Below are positions 49,076 through 58,366 of a stretch of 64,000 nt of DNA, one piece after another. The DNA is taken from NCBI GenBank assembly GCA_949752735.1, contig OX457047.1, positions 14,118,674-14,182,673 on the forward strand, given 5' to 3'. The stretch comes from Lumbricus terrestris (lineage: Eukaryota; Annelida; Clitellata; Crassiclitellata; Lumbricidae). Made by a program: the position numbers and the translations under genes. The stretch's first letter is position 1, and the number at the start of each line of letters is the position of its first letter. Under the pieces are notes generated by a model. The model was given only the letters and a program-made list of their open reading frames with translations. It made no database searches and had not been told where the DNA came from.

Positions 49076-49176
49076 TCATGGCTCCAGCAGTGCATGCCAT
49101 CTGCATACTTGTTCACCTTTGCTGCTAAGCATGGCACTCCAGTGACCTTGCTCTTCTTCACTGCTGCTCGTGTTAC
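49076..49176 (-). CDS. SYT14/16: SYT14/16-like terminal exon
   Basis: The acceptor is CTTTACAG at 49177, with a TGA stop at 49076-49078. It encodes NTSSSEEEQGHWSAMLSSKG, then EQVCRWHALLEP. It lies in a different frame from the longest open stretch here, but the phase of the preceding donor and the HWxxM...QVCRWHALLE match decide it. Confidence 0.92.
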
Positions 49177-52100
49177 CTGTAAAGTAAAAAAATACAATCT
49201 CTGCTGAAGTATAATACAGCTATTGCAGCAATAACTCAAGAGCGACAATACCTTATGTATCTTCAGTTCTAAATACTGTAGAGTGTACATGCATCCACAA
49301 TAACCATTCAGGGACGTAGTTTTTGTCTATAATAGGAAAGGTTTACACTTTACACGTTTTAATGGCAATAGTTTTTCACTCTACTGTGGCACTTAACATT
49401 AACTCTGTGTATCATTCTCTCATTCTATCTCTGAAATTTCTTAGCTTATTCCTGCAGCCCTATATATATACGCCTACATATATATATATATAATATACAA
49501 GGGCGGATACAGAAATTTTCGAAGGGGGAGCCAAAATTTTTGGTGTTGCCGACGAAATTTTTTTTTTTACCGCTGAAAAAACTGATGACCTTTCTTCTTT
49601 TTTTTTTTTTTTTTTTTTTTTTTAGTCGTCGGCCAATTTTCCGGGGAAGACATACCATTTCAACCGCCAAAAAAACTGATGACCTTTTTTTTTTTTTTTT
49701 TAGTCATCGGCCAATTTTCCGGGGGAAGACATACCATTTCAACCGCCAAAAAAACTGATGACCTTTTTTTTTTTTTTTTTTTTTAGTCATCGCCCAATTT
49801 TTTTGAAAAAAAGTACTTGTTGAAACCAAATGGGGGGGCCACGTCCCATGCAATTTTTAAATGGGGGGGCCATGGCCGGATTGGCCCCCCCCTGGATCCG
49901 CCCTTGTATATATATATAGGCCACTCAATTCGCAATCCACATCAACATCTGTGTCTTCACATAGCAATGAACAATATCAACTCAAATGAATTTTTGTAGA
50001 TGTATAAAACATGAGAACTGCATTTCTTCAACAAATAAAGACGATACTTTGTGGGCATTGCATGCAATTCAGTGAAGCGTCTGGGGGACGTCCATAATTT
50101 TGACACACTCTTTTTTGCAAAAGAACCTCTCACCGTTCTCATCACAGTTTGAGCATCATGCAGTAAACAGCTCACAGATCATGCAAATCACTTATTACAC
50201 AGATCTAAACGTAATTCTCTATCTGGGCCTAACGTCATTTGTGGATAGTCCATGTTTATGTATTTAGATATAGACTGTGAAGGAGGTTAGGTTGCGTTGT
50301 AAGCAATAGAAGGGGTCATGCTACATGCTTACCTAAGCTGAACCATCCGATCGTGTCTTTGCGCTTGAGGCTGCGCTGAGCGAAGATGGAGACGAGCAGA
50401 GAAACGTCAGGCAGCTGGAACTGCGCCACTTGGAAGACAAACATTTCTTTGAACAATGGATTCGCTTGACCGCGTCTCACAGAAGTCTTGCTGCTTGTCA
50501 TCTCCTCACCATTCGGAGAAGTTAGCGTCATCTTCACGTACGTATCTACATGCAGACCAAAACAAACCCCGCATCTTCTAAACTTTCCGCACCATTAAAA
50601 TTTATGCTAATAGGCTGCTGTAGGTCTGTGTGAATTAGCGTTCTTCTATGCAACTGTATACATATTATTTCGGTACAGCAAGTTGTGTTTCAAATAAATT
50701 TATGCACAATAGATGGTTTATATAATTATCTCATTCTAAATTATATAGGCCTGTACATATGCGTAGGCCTAGATGTACGTAGGCGGCAGGTCTACGTCTA
50801 GATGCGCATGCATGTGTATAGTATTTCGAATGCAAGCACTGGTGTGATAGTTGCAGTTCTACAGTTCTTGGTTCTCAGTTCGTCTCACCAGGTCGTCGCT
50901 TGGTGGCTACGTTCCTGAAGTTGCTTCCCTTGATGACCTCAACGGACAGCCTTCCCGTGGTTGCGTTGTATGCGAGGCCGATCATCAGCTCTGGAGTGCC
51001 ACCGTGTTGCAGCGACAGAGTCGAGGAACTGCAATCGCTCGGAGCCAGGCTGCTTACGTCACTCAGCGAATCACCGTGCTGCAACGAAATTATACTATAA
51101 TAATATTCCTTTTAATGATTCAATCTGACACACCGCAGAATGATTACAGGTACAGGTTATACGAAATACGGCCCACTGTAGCACGACACGCAGACCGGCT
51201 TTACAGCAGTGGGTTCGGTAACTTAACTAATGGCCTAAGTACTGGATCACTTCTGGTCGGCCAAGCCAGAAGTGGGAGGGGCTATTTTTATTTTTAGCAG
51301 AACCCGAGTCAAGCAACACAACAGCAAAGCGCCAATGGCAGCTAACATAAATTTTTAATAAAGTAATGCCCTGTGTGAGGCTTGAACCACGACCGTCTGA
51401 GTCATTTCGAGGGTCACGCTTGAACCCGGGTCACGCGGATGACTCTCAGTTTAACGGCCAACGCTCTCTCCACTGAGCTACGGGACCCCTCATACTGACT
51501 TACGAATATGGGGGCAATTATAGCACACAGAGTATATAGGCCTACGTCAGAGGGACTTACCACAGGTTCATGGAGACTCTCTGCAGGACCTATATAAGCG
51601 GAGCGTGTCCTGGACCTTCCCATGTCCGTCCCTCTTTCACCTCCGTCGTAAAGAGTATAAAATAAAGCAGTTAAAATGTTTTGGCAGTCAACTCTTATAA
51701 CCAGGGCTGCAGTAAGGCATGTTCGGGTGTTAAGATTATTATTTCCAATGCAACACACCAGTCCAGGATGTTTAGCCTATGACTGCGGGCCCTTAGAACT
51801 GCGGGCCCTTAGAACTGCGGGCCCTTAGAACTGCGGGCCCCCTCATAAATCAAAGTCTAAAGGAGACCAAATAGCTGCATGAAAGTGTCGACCCACGCTG
51901 AGTGAATTTCGCGGTTCAAGGTTGATGTTGGTCGTCATATGAATCGATGAACCGAGGTCTGTGTTGATGGAAGACAGCGAGAAGATCGTCTCACCAATCA
52001 AACACTCGCGACGAAATCTCTCGCATCCGTACAAACGAATCCGGAGACCCATGCTGCTGACGTCAACTGCAAGAACAGATCATAATTATACATGCTCTTC

Positions 52101-54103
52101 TTAAGCTCAGTGTTAGTCCAAGGTTGGTATTAGTCATATTAGTCACAGGTCATTTTCCACCACAGAATATGAACGTCGTCCAATCTTTGTCTGTTCAGAA
52201 CTCATGGAATGCTTTTCGTTTCCACCATGCACTGCGTTGTTGCTTATTATGTGACTTTACATCATTTGTGTGGTATTCTAGGCTATAGACTTTCTATATA
52301 GGGTCACAGGGTGGCAGTGACTAGAGTCCATACTCGTGTAGCCTAATTATAGATAATTTCTAATTATAATAATATTCGTTTAATGACTCAATCTGACAAA
52401 CCACAGAATTGGTATGATATGTTAAGCCCAATGATCAATGCACACGACAAAGCACACAGAGAAATCCAATTGTTGCTGACTTCAAGATCTGAGTGCTCAG
52501 TCGTCTGTGATGAGAAATTGCTTATGAAATTGCTTATGAAATTGCTTATGAAACATAGGACATGCATTATGTAGCCTATATACGTAAGTGAGACAAATGT
52601 TGCTACCTATCCATATTTCAGAATCAACATGTCGAAAATTGAGTTCCGTTACTAAATAATAATTATATGGCTAATCAATTATTATATTTCTTTGTGGCAT
52701 TAAGCGATAATAATATATATTGCTTTGTTTTTCTAGAAGCTCTAAATGACAAAAGTACTAGAGACAAACAAAAGTCATAATTATATCAGCATATCAAAAT
52801 CCATTCAGAAAAAAATCTGTGTTCCACGTGACAACACATAATAAACTACTAAGATGTTACTTCAAACGCATTGCCATCAGCATCATTAAGTTTTCACCGA
52901 CCTCGTGCAACCCTGAAGTCCAGGACTTCTTCGAACTGTGGGTTTTCCCCCGACTTCACCTTCGTCCGCTGTCTGATCTTTCTCGCGGGTAGCAGCAGCA
53001 TCCGGACCTGAGTCTGATTGGCTCCTCCTCTCTCCCCACTTGGGATGTCACGTGCCTCGTGAACCGTGACGTTCAGCAGTTCACGTGTGTCGTTGTAAGC
53101 GATCGTCATTCGAACGGAACCGCATGGAGAAGACAAAGACTTGTTGAAATGAAGGTCACTTGTGTCAAAGAGATGGCTCTGGAAAAATGAATATATGCAG
53201 CCATTCCTTACACAATAATGGTTCTGGAAAAATGCATAATTCAGCCATTGCATACACAATAATGGCTCTGGTAAAATGCATAATGCAGCCATTGTATACA
53301 CAATAATGGCTCTGGTAAAATGCATAATGCAGCCATTGTATACACAATAATGGCTCTGGTAAAATGCATAATGCAGCCATTGTATACACAATAATGGCTC
53401 TGGTAAAATGCATAATGCAGACATTGCATCAGTGCCTAAAGTGTGAAAAAATAAGTGCCTGGACGCCCCTTACCTCTCCAAAAGAAGTGCCTGGACGCCC
53501 CTTACCTTTCCAGTCTGTGCTAGCCAATAAGTGACTGGACGGCGTTCAGATTTTAAAACAAGTGCATGGACGCCGTCCACGACCGTCCAGGCACACTTTA
53601 AGCCCTGCATTGCATCATGCGCAAAGTAACTGCGGGATATATTATGCTCAGGGAACCAAATCCAGGTCGCAAATTATGGATCTATTTACTTATTTATGTA
53701 CAATTGTACATTACACATATGGGTCTATGTGTGCATGTTTATGTGGGCAGGTATTCTCATACCTATCATTATTAGGCTATACTTACTGCGTCCAACGTGT
53801 CATTCCCTGACGACGACGTCCATGCATGCTTCGATTCAGTCACCACCACCATCACCGACGATGATGATGACTCATGATGATCAGCTGCTGATGCTGGACT
53901 GACGGCCACACCAACCGCACCCACCGTAGCCACCGTAGTCACAGACATCATTGCCGTCGCCACCACCCTCTCCTCCTCTGCTGCAGCGACAGATCGATGA
54001 ACCGATGACTGATGATGATGATGCTCCTCATCATCATCATTCAATTCTCCATCTTCCTCTTCAATTCTTCCCTCTCCATATGTTGAGTGGTTAGCAGTTG
54101 CTC
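49076..54103 (-). CDS. SYT14/16: Synaptotagmin-14/16-like protein, 5'-partial (join of six exons)
   Basis: This is a tandem C2-domain protein of the Ca2+-independent synaptotagmin branch, expected to act in membrane trafficking. Exons in transcript order are 54103-53787, 53178-52902, 52066-51897, 51078-50889, 50545-50333 and 49176-49076. All boundaries are consistent in phase (1268 nt: two bases, 421 codons, stop). The order is an acidic/His/Ser-rich linker, C2A (SVRMTIAYNDTRELLNVTVH...), a Ser-rich linker, C2B (GLAYNATTGRLSVEVIKGSN...) and the diagnostic end GEQVCRWHALLEP. IGWFSLG and RRGQANPLFKEMFVFQV are hallmarks of SYT14/16. In C2B the usual loop-3 aspartates are replaced (IFAQRSLKRKD), agreeing with loss of Ca2+ binding. 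The N-terminal exon or exons, with any membrane segment, were not found. Confidence 0.9.
49498..49906. mobile_element. hAT-type element (GGCGGATCC family), third copy, T-run repeats
   Basis: It begins CAAGGGCGGATACAGAAATT and ends CTGGATCCGCCCTTG. The interior holds about three units of a roughly 70-bp repeat with long T runs and CCGCCAAAAAAACTGATGAC. It sits in a (TA)n tract, so the target duplication cannot be judged. It lies within the intron between the last two SYT exons. The repeat units are the reverse complement of the theme in the 35193 copy. Confidence 0.8.
50333..50545 (-). CDS. SYT14/16: SYT14/16-like exon: core of C2B
   Basis: The acceptor is TGCATGTAG and the donor is TTAG|GTAAGC. 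It encodes DTYVKMTLTSPNGEEMTSSK, then TSVRRGQANPLFKEMFVFQV, then AQFQLPDVSLLVSIFAQRSL and KRKDTIGWFSLG. It lacks the paired acidic residues of Ca2+-binding loop 3. Confidence 0.92.
50889..51078 (-). CDS. SYT14/16: SYT14/16-like exon: linker and start of C2B
   Basis: The acceptor is TTTCGTTGCAG and the donor is CCTG|GTGAGA. It encodes HGDSLSDVSSLAPSDCSSST, then LQHGGTPELMIGLAYNATTG, then RLSVEVIKGSNFRNVATKRR. PELxIGLxYNATTGRLSxEVIKGS is a near-signature of SYT14/16 C2B. Confidence 0.92.
51345..51489 (-). mobile_element. tRNA-derived SINE-like sequence
   Basis: On the minus strand, GGTCCCGTAGCTCAGTGGAG (A box) and GACCCGGGTTCAAGCGTGAC (B box) are followed by a second GGTTCAAGCCTCAC and an AT-rich tail. 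The variable region is too long and the 3' acceptor stem does not close, so this is a SINE or tRNA-like relic. It lies in a SYT intron. Confidence 0.6.
51777..51841. repeat. 18-bp tandem repeat
   Basis: About 3.5 units of ACTGCGGGCCCTTAGA, almost identical. Confidence 0.9.
51897..52066 (-). CDS. SYT14/16: SYT14/16-like exon: end of C2A
   Basis: The acceptor is GTTCTTGCAG and the proposed donor is CTCAGC|GTGGGT. It encodes DVSSMGLRIRLYGCERFRRE, then CLIGETIFSLSSINTDLGSS and NINLEPRNSLS. The block RLYGxxRxxxExxxGEkIF matches C2A of SYT14/16. Phase 0 at the donor allows direct joining to the exon at 51078. Confidence 0.85.
52902..53178 (-). CDS. SYT14/16: SYT14/16-like exon: first part of C2A
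   Basis: The acceptor is TTCATTTTTCCAG and the donor is CACGAG|GTCGGT (a weak donor). It encodes PCGSVRMTIAYNDTRELLNV, then TVHEARDIPS, then TQVRMLLLPARKIRQRTKVK and NPQFEEVLDFRVAR. This is a C2 beta-sandwich with the SYT14/16 pattern. The acceptor belongs to a 44-bp sequence repeated in tandem just upstream. Confidence 0.88.
53179..53421. repeat. 44-bp tandem repeat abutting the C2A exon acceptor
   Basis: AATGCAGCCATTGTATACAC recurs with a 44-bp period (53281 and 53325). There are about 5.5 units, the outer ones diverged. On the minus strand each unit reads TTTTACCAGAGCCATTATTG, close to the real acceptor and exon start TTTTTCCAGAGCCATCTCTT. The array thus repeats the 3' splice site region. 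Confidence 0.9.
53430..53607. mobile_element. Short hAT-type MITE (GGACGGCGTCCA family) with perfect 8-bp target duplication
   Basis: It begins CAGTGCCTAAAGTGTG and ends CACACTTTAAGCCCTG. CATTGCAT flanks it exactly at 53422-53429 and 53608-53615. It is in the opposite orientation to the copy at 34417. It lies in the SYT intron just beyond the 44-bp array. Confidence 0.88.
53787..54103 (-). CDS. SYT14/16: SYT14/16-like exon: acidic, His- and Ser-rich linker
   Basis: The acceptor is TTTGCTGCAG and the donor is GACGCA|GTAAGT. It enters in phase 1 and leaves in phase 0, matching the C2A exon. It encodes ANHSTYGEGRIEEEDGELND, then DDEEHHHHQSS, an Ala/Val-rich part and ESSSSSVMVVVTESKHAW. There is no known domain. 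It is inferred as an exon from its splice sites and phase, not from homology. Confidence 0.65.
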
Positions 54104-54135
54104 CTGCAGCAAACGTATGCATGCAGATATGACAT

Positions 54136-54290
54136 TATGTGTGTATGTATGTATGTATGTATGTATGTATGTATGTATGTATGTATGTATGTATGTATGT
54201 ATGTATGTATGTATGTATGTATGTATGTATGTATGTATGTATGTAGGTAGGTAGGTAGGTAGGTAGGTATATATGTAGGTATGTAGGCAT
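54136..54290. repeat. (TATG)n then (TAGG)n microsatellite
   Basis: About 27 TATG units (54141-54245) change to several TAGG units (54242-54268). It lies just upstream of the acidic SYT exon, on its intron side. Confidence 0.95.
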
Positions 54291-54329
54291 GGATGTATGT
54301 ACGCTGCGGCCAGACAATGACAGACTTCC

Positions 54330-54790
54330 TCGCTCATCCCACATTTCTGCTTTTATGTTCTGACCACCTTCATTGGCTTCCCCTATTATTGATCGGGTTC
54401 AACTAAAGGTTCTAACTTCTAAGATTAAATTGCCAGCTTTGTATTGGCCGATCTCCCAAGCATCCATGTGACCTCATCCGTCTGCCGACCTCGACCACTT
54501 CTCTTCGCCCGCTCCGCTCCGCTCCTTTGATTGGATAATCTCTTCGTCCGATGAGCTTGGACCGCCATGGCTAAAACGCAAGCCTTTGCTCTCATTGACC
54601 TTACACTGTGGAACCAGCTTCCTCCTTCAACGCGTTCCTTCTGATTAACTGGTGATTGGCCAAGTTCCTCTTTTCGTTGTCTCAAGACCACTTTTTATCT
54701 CTTGGTCTAGCGCACTGGGAGCGCCTCTGATTGGTGTGCGCTGTGAGAGGCGTGTTGCAGTGTTGCATGAAATGTGATACATATAATGGT
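54330..54790 (+). pseudogene. LINE RT C-terminal fragment
   Basis: Broken frames read AKTQAFALIDLTLWNQLPPS (the WNxLP block) and then a 3' end with ACTGGGAGCGCCTCTGATTG. The upstream part carries the sequence of the HWLP block in decayed form. It is dead and 5'-truncated. Confidence 0.6.
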
Positions 54791-56314
54791 CTCGACCCTG
54801 TCTGTGATATAAATGCATAGATATAATACAATATAATGTAGCCTACGTATGTATGTAATATGTGTGCAGGTATGTAGTTATGTCTGCATGCAAGCATAGT
54901 TGTAAAAAACATTTTGTTCGTTTTTTTATTACCTTCCAAAAAGTGATAAAAACAGGACCGACTGACGGAGTTGACAGTCGCTTATAGACAGGTCTTCTTC
55001 CATGCAGAAGCATCTCAAGATTCCCAAGACAAGACGACTGATCACTTCTCAATCGGGAAAATATGTCACCGGAAATGCCACCACTATTATACCACGTCTT
55101 TCCTAAATTCACAATCGATTGCACGATTATGAGTTTCGCTGCATGACTGCAGAAAATATTCATTCAAGTGAATCATGTGAAAGCACTCGCTTATCTACAG
55201 CACCCATGCATGGCATATAATGACCTCGACCCTGTCTGCTGCTCATTTCTCATGAGATCCTTTGCCATCGCATGCAAGCGTTTGAATGGCATATATGCAT
55301 GGCGTGAAAGACGGACTTCTTTTGCTATCCTCGTCTTCAAAGCGAGCTGACATGAAGATGATTATCTGAAATAATCCATCATCCCCTATGAGGTGCCGAG
55401 ACACGACAGAGGCACGTGCTATCTAATCAATGCCGCTAACCGGTGCAAAGTGGGTTAGCGCTAATTACGTCTGCTGCAGACTTAAGCGACTGATGGCCTG
55501 CGACTGCGGCACCTGATGCACTCTTTCCTAATCAGCTTATAGCTAATTCCTGTCTTAGAATTTCCTGCACCCACTGATGTAATACCGATGACATATCGAC
55601 TGTCTCGTGTCTATTTATAGTTTCCATTCGTCTGTGTAGCTGTCAAAAATTTCCTTCGTAGACCTACACGGTGTTAAACAAAGACGATGTAGGGCTAACC
55701 TTTTTTACAGTATTTAAGTATAAGTTTTTGCCTTCTGACCAATATATACCCGCCTTAGTAGCTGTTCCGCTCTTCTGATCCTCTAGCTGCAGTCAGCAAC
55801 TTTACTCGGACCTCCTTATTTGGACAATCCTCTTGACTCAACACAGCGCTCGTGGATAAGCTGGTGTCCTTTGCTATGTGATCAAGCTCTGCACCAGTAG
55901 TGCCAATATTTGATGCAGGAATCGTCAGAGAGCAGTCGTCTGTATATCTGAAAATTCTGTTGCCTGCATAAAATTATAGTTTTAAATCTGAAATTTAGGT
56001 AAGAAAGTTGACCGTCTCACTCATCCCTCTGTGTGATGCTTGCATTAATGCATTTACAATGATGAACTTATGCCACAAAACTGTGTGCAAACGTGCATTG
56101 AGTTGAGTAGCATGTTAAAAGGCAGGTGTCTATAGTCCTGCCCAGTTTTAAACGTTAGGCCTTCCAGGTAATGGCATGAAGACTAGCAAGGCATCAAACG
56201 GACATACGTACGGTTCATAATATTTTAACTTTTTCTAGTAGCTGGTGGGTTAATTATAGCCACAGTGATCAACCCAGGTCACATGGTGTGAAGCCATCTT
56301 TAATATTGGTTAGC
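54791..56314. other. Intergenic stretch with a truncated hAT-type end
   Basis: At 54895 the sequence CATAGTTGTAAAAAACATT matches the terminus of the element at 6602-7033, but similarity fades after about 60 bp and no right end follows. I searched here for the missing 5' exon of the SYT gene and found no supported one. Confidence 0.5.
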
Positions 56315-56576
56315 CAGGGCCGGATTAACAAATGTGGGGGCCCTGTTCGGTAAAACTGTGGGGGCCCAAACCATGCAGAAGCACGACAAAATGACTCCCA
56401 AAACGTGTTATATTCAACGAATCAACATTCTTCTATTATTACTAATTCATTAGGCTACTTATATTATTTTTAACATTATCAACAGCTCTTTTGATAGGGT
56501 TAAACAACCGATAATCTTTTACGGCTTAAGAATAGGCCTATTAAAGTATGTATGTGTGTATATGTATGTATGTGCA

Positions 56577-56766
56577 CTTGTTATAGCGCCCCTTCAAGCT
56601 CTCTCTACTCAGAGGCGCTCCCGAATGCAGAGCAGACACTGCATCGGAGTTTCACGCGAAGCGCTGAGCAATTGTGAGTGAAGGACTTGCCCAAGGTCCT
56701 TACGCGGCGAGGTGGATTCGAACCTCGAACCTTCCGGCTTCAAGGCAACGACGCCACCACTACACC
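56577..56766 (-). mobile_element. tRNA-derived SINE, family 1, inverted copy
   Basis: It is nearly identical to the copy at 7302-7545, read on the minus strand. The head carries GTAGTGGTGGCGTCGTTGCC (56741-56760), the B box GGTTCGAATCC lies near 56715, and the 3' end is GAAGGGGCGCTATAACAAGT. High similarity suggests recent activity of the family. Confidence 0.88.
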
Positions 56767-57074
56767 CACAAGTGTAAAAGTGATTCATGGTCAGTCATTC
56801 TCTTGACCGCGGGTGACCAGCGCACAGAACTCGTACAAGCAAACAGTGCAGAAGCGATTTTATGCCTCAACTAAATTCTTGGCTATGAAAATTTCTGGTA
56901 AACCTGCGGCAGAATAACGGCCAAGGCAAATGGTTCTTACCAGGGCATTTGACCTGATTTGCCCTGCTGTGCATGTCCCCCAAACTGTTTACAAACTAAA
57001 ATATATTTTTGCGGTTATGCCAGTAGTAGACTCTGGCTCAAGCTCCATCCTTCGTAGATCGATGTGAGCTTTCA

Positions 57075-57345
57075 CCCCGGTGCATGTCTCTCTAGACAGC
57101 CGTTCACTGCGCTCTGCTGCTCGTGGAGAATTCCTTGCTTTTTTGAGTGTTGTGACCATGCTACGACGAGCATTCTCGGTAGTGGGCACGGTTATCTGGA
57201 ATAGCCTCCCCGTGGCTCTCTCGCTTCCCGTGACCCTGCTGGCTCTTTCTTTCGTCTTCACAACTTTTCTTTTTGACAACGCTTGCGTTTGGAGCGCCTT
57301 CGAGTAAAAATCTGAAGGGGCTCTATATTTATGAGACTAATTGAA
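57075..57345 (+). pseudogene. LINE RT C-terminal fragment
   Basis: It reads SLDSRSLRSAARGEFLAFLS, then RRAFSVVGTVIWNSLPVALS, then FVFTTFLFDNACVWSAFE. It ends with TCTGAAGGGGCTCTATATTT, the LINE 3' end. The same blocks appear in the copy at 22684-23019. Confidence 0.8.
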
Positions 57346-57455
57346 TTCGTAAAAATAGAGTGCGTACTGCATGTAGGCCTACTCAATGTTATTATCACGC
57401 CATCTCATAATGCGTAGCATAGCAATAGAGTTCCGATCAGGTGATGCATTAAGTG

Positions 57456-57755
57456 TTTAAATAAGCAAAAAACGTATAACTATTACTAGCATTTCTGACT
57501 GATTTTAAGATCAATCTGCCTGGCAGTGAAAACTGCAATAAGGGCCCCCACAATTTTTAAATAAGCAAAAAAACGTACGTATAACTCTATGGCATTTCTT
57601 ACTGATTTTAAGATCAATCTGCCTGACAATGAAAACTGCAATAAGGGCCCCCACAATTTTTAAATAGGCAAAAGAACGTATAACTCTATGGCATTTCTGA
57701 CTGATTTTAAGATCAATCTGCCTGGCAATGAAAACTGCAATAAGGGCCCCACATG
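57456..57755. repeat. About 100-bp tandem repeat, three units
   Basis: TTTAAATAAGCAAAA begins units near 57456, 57556 and 57659. Each ends with GCAATAAGGGCCCC. They lie inside the composite element. Confidence 0.85.
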
Positions 57756-57934
57756 TTCAAAAGTTGCCTAATGCTAAAGTCACTATAGTTTTTGAATAAT
57801 TTGACAATTTTTCATATATTTTGGACTCAGTTTACTATTATAATTAGCAATGACGAAAAAATTCCTATTGCATGTGTGGGGGCCCCCTAAAGTGTGGGGG
57901 CCCCTGTTAGTAGTAGAAGAATTAAGCGGCTGGC

Positions 57935-58214
57935 ACATCGACCCATAACCATGGTTCAAAAAATGTGTCGACCCATAACCATGGTTCAAAAAATGTGTCG
58001 ACCCATAACCATGGTTCAAAAAATGTGTCGACCCATAACCATGGTTCAAAAAATATGCTGACTCATCAAAAAATATGCTGACCCATAACCATGGTTCAAA
58101 AAATGTGTCGACCCATAACCATGGTTCAAAAAATGTGTCGACCCATAACCATGGTTCAAAAAATTTGTCGACTCATCAAAAAATATGTCACCCCATAACC
58201 ATGGTTCAAAAAAT
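57935..58214. repeat. 30-bp tandem array upstream of the Polinton polymerase
   Basis: About nine units with core ACCCATAACCATGGTTCAAA, including the palindrome AACCATGGTT. Some units are replaced by short GACTCATCAAAAAATATG blocks (near 58059, 58076 and 58168). The array ends about 150 bp before the polymerase start. It may belong to the Polinton terminal repeat, but the other end is outside the window. Confidence 0.85.
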
Positions 58215-58231
58215 AACCACCCTAACACGCG

Positions 58232-58356
58232 CCTATGACTCATCGCGCCAGGAATTTTCAGTAGTTTCGATGATGAGTCATAGGTCGAGTGGGAAATTAC
58301 CATGGTATCGATGAGTCACTTAATCGTAACAATTTTTTTCTCTTGTGTATATAAAA
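58232..58356 (+). promoter_or_regulatory. Candidate promoter of the Polinton polymerase gene
   Basis: CCTATGACTCATC (58232-58244) and GATGAGTCATAGG (58272-58284) form a perfect 13-bp inverted repeat. TGA(C/G)TCA, the AP-1 consensus, occurs at 58236, 58274 and 58312, with another in the upstream array at 58059. TATATAAAA lies at 58348-58356, only 10 bp before the first ATG. If the TATA box sets a normal start site, the first usable ATG would be at 58412. Function is inferred from position and motif only. Confidence 0.45.
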
Positions 58357-58366
58357 TAACTGAAAA

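Larger units (their letters stand above)
56315..57906. mobile_element. Probable hAT-type composite with nested SINE and LINE
   Basis: The left end CAGGGCCGGATTAACAAATG is a typical hAT terminus. The right end GTGGGGGCCCCTG pairs with it only partly, and no equal 8-bp flanks were found. Inside are an inverted SINE family 1 copy, a LINE fragment and three units of about 100 bp (57456-57750) containing AAGGGCCCCCACAATTTTTA. Confidence 0.5.

Noticed and set aside
51561..51660. A possible extra SYT linker exon ending SLHEPV with donor GTAAGT at 51555-51560
   Set aside because: The donor looks good, but no acceptor gives a compatible phase with confidence. Direct joining of the exons at 51897 and 51078 is in phase and matches the family.
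53562..53810. Short plus-strand frames over the MITE and intron near the SYT gene
   Set aside because: They overlap a hAT-type MITE and show no conserved domain.
54843..55163. Minus-strand frame considered as an upstream SYT exon
   Set aside because: It contains a truncated hAT-type end and has no convincing match to synaptotagmin N-termini and no clear splice pair.
57783..58303. Frames reading NHGYGSTHFL repeats upstream of the polymerase
   Set aside because: They are translations of the 30-bp array on the opposite strand, without other support.
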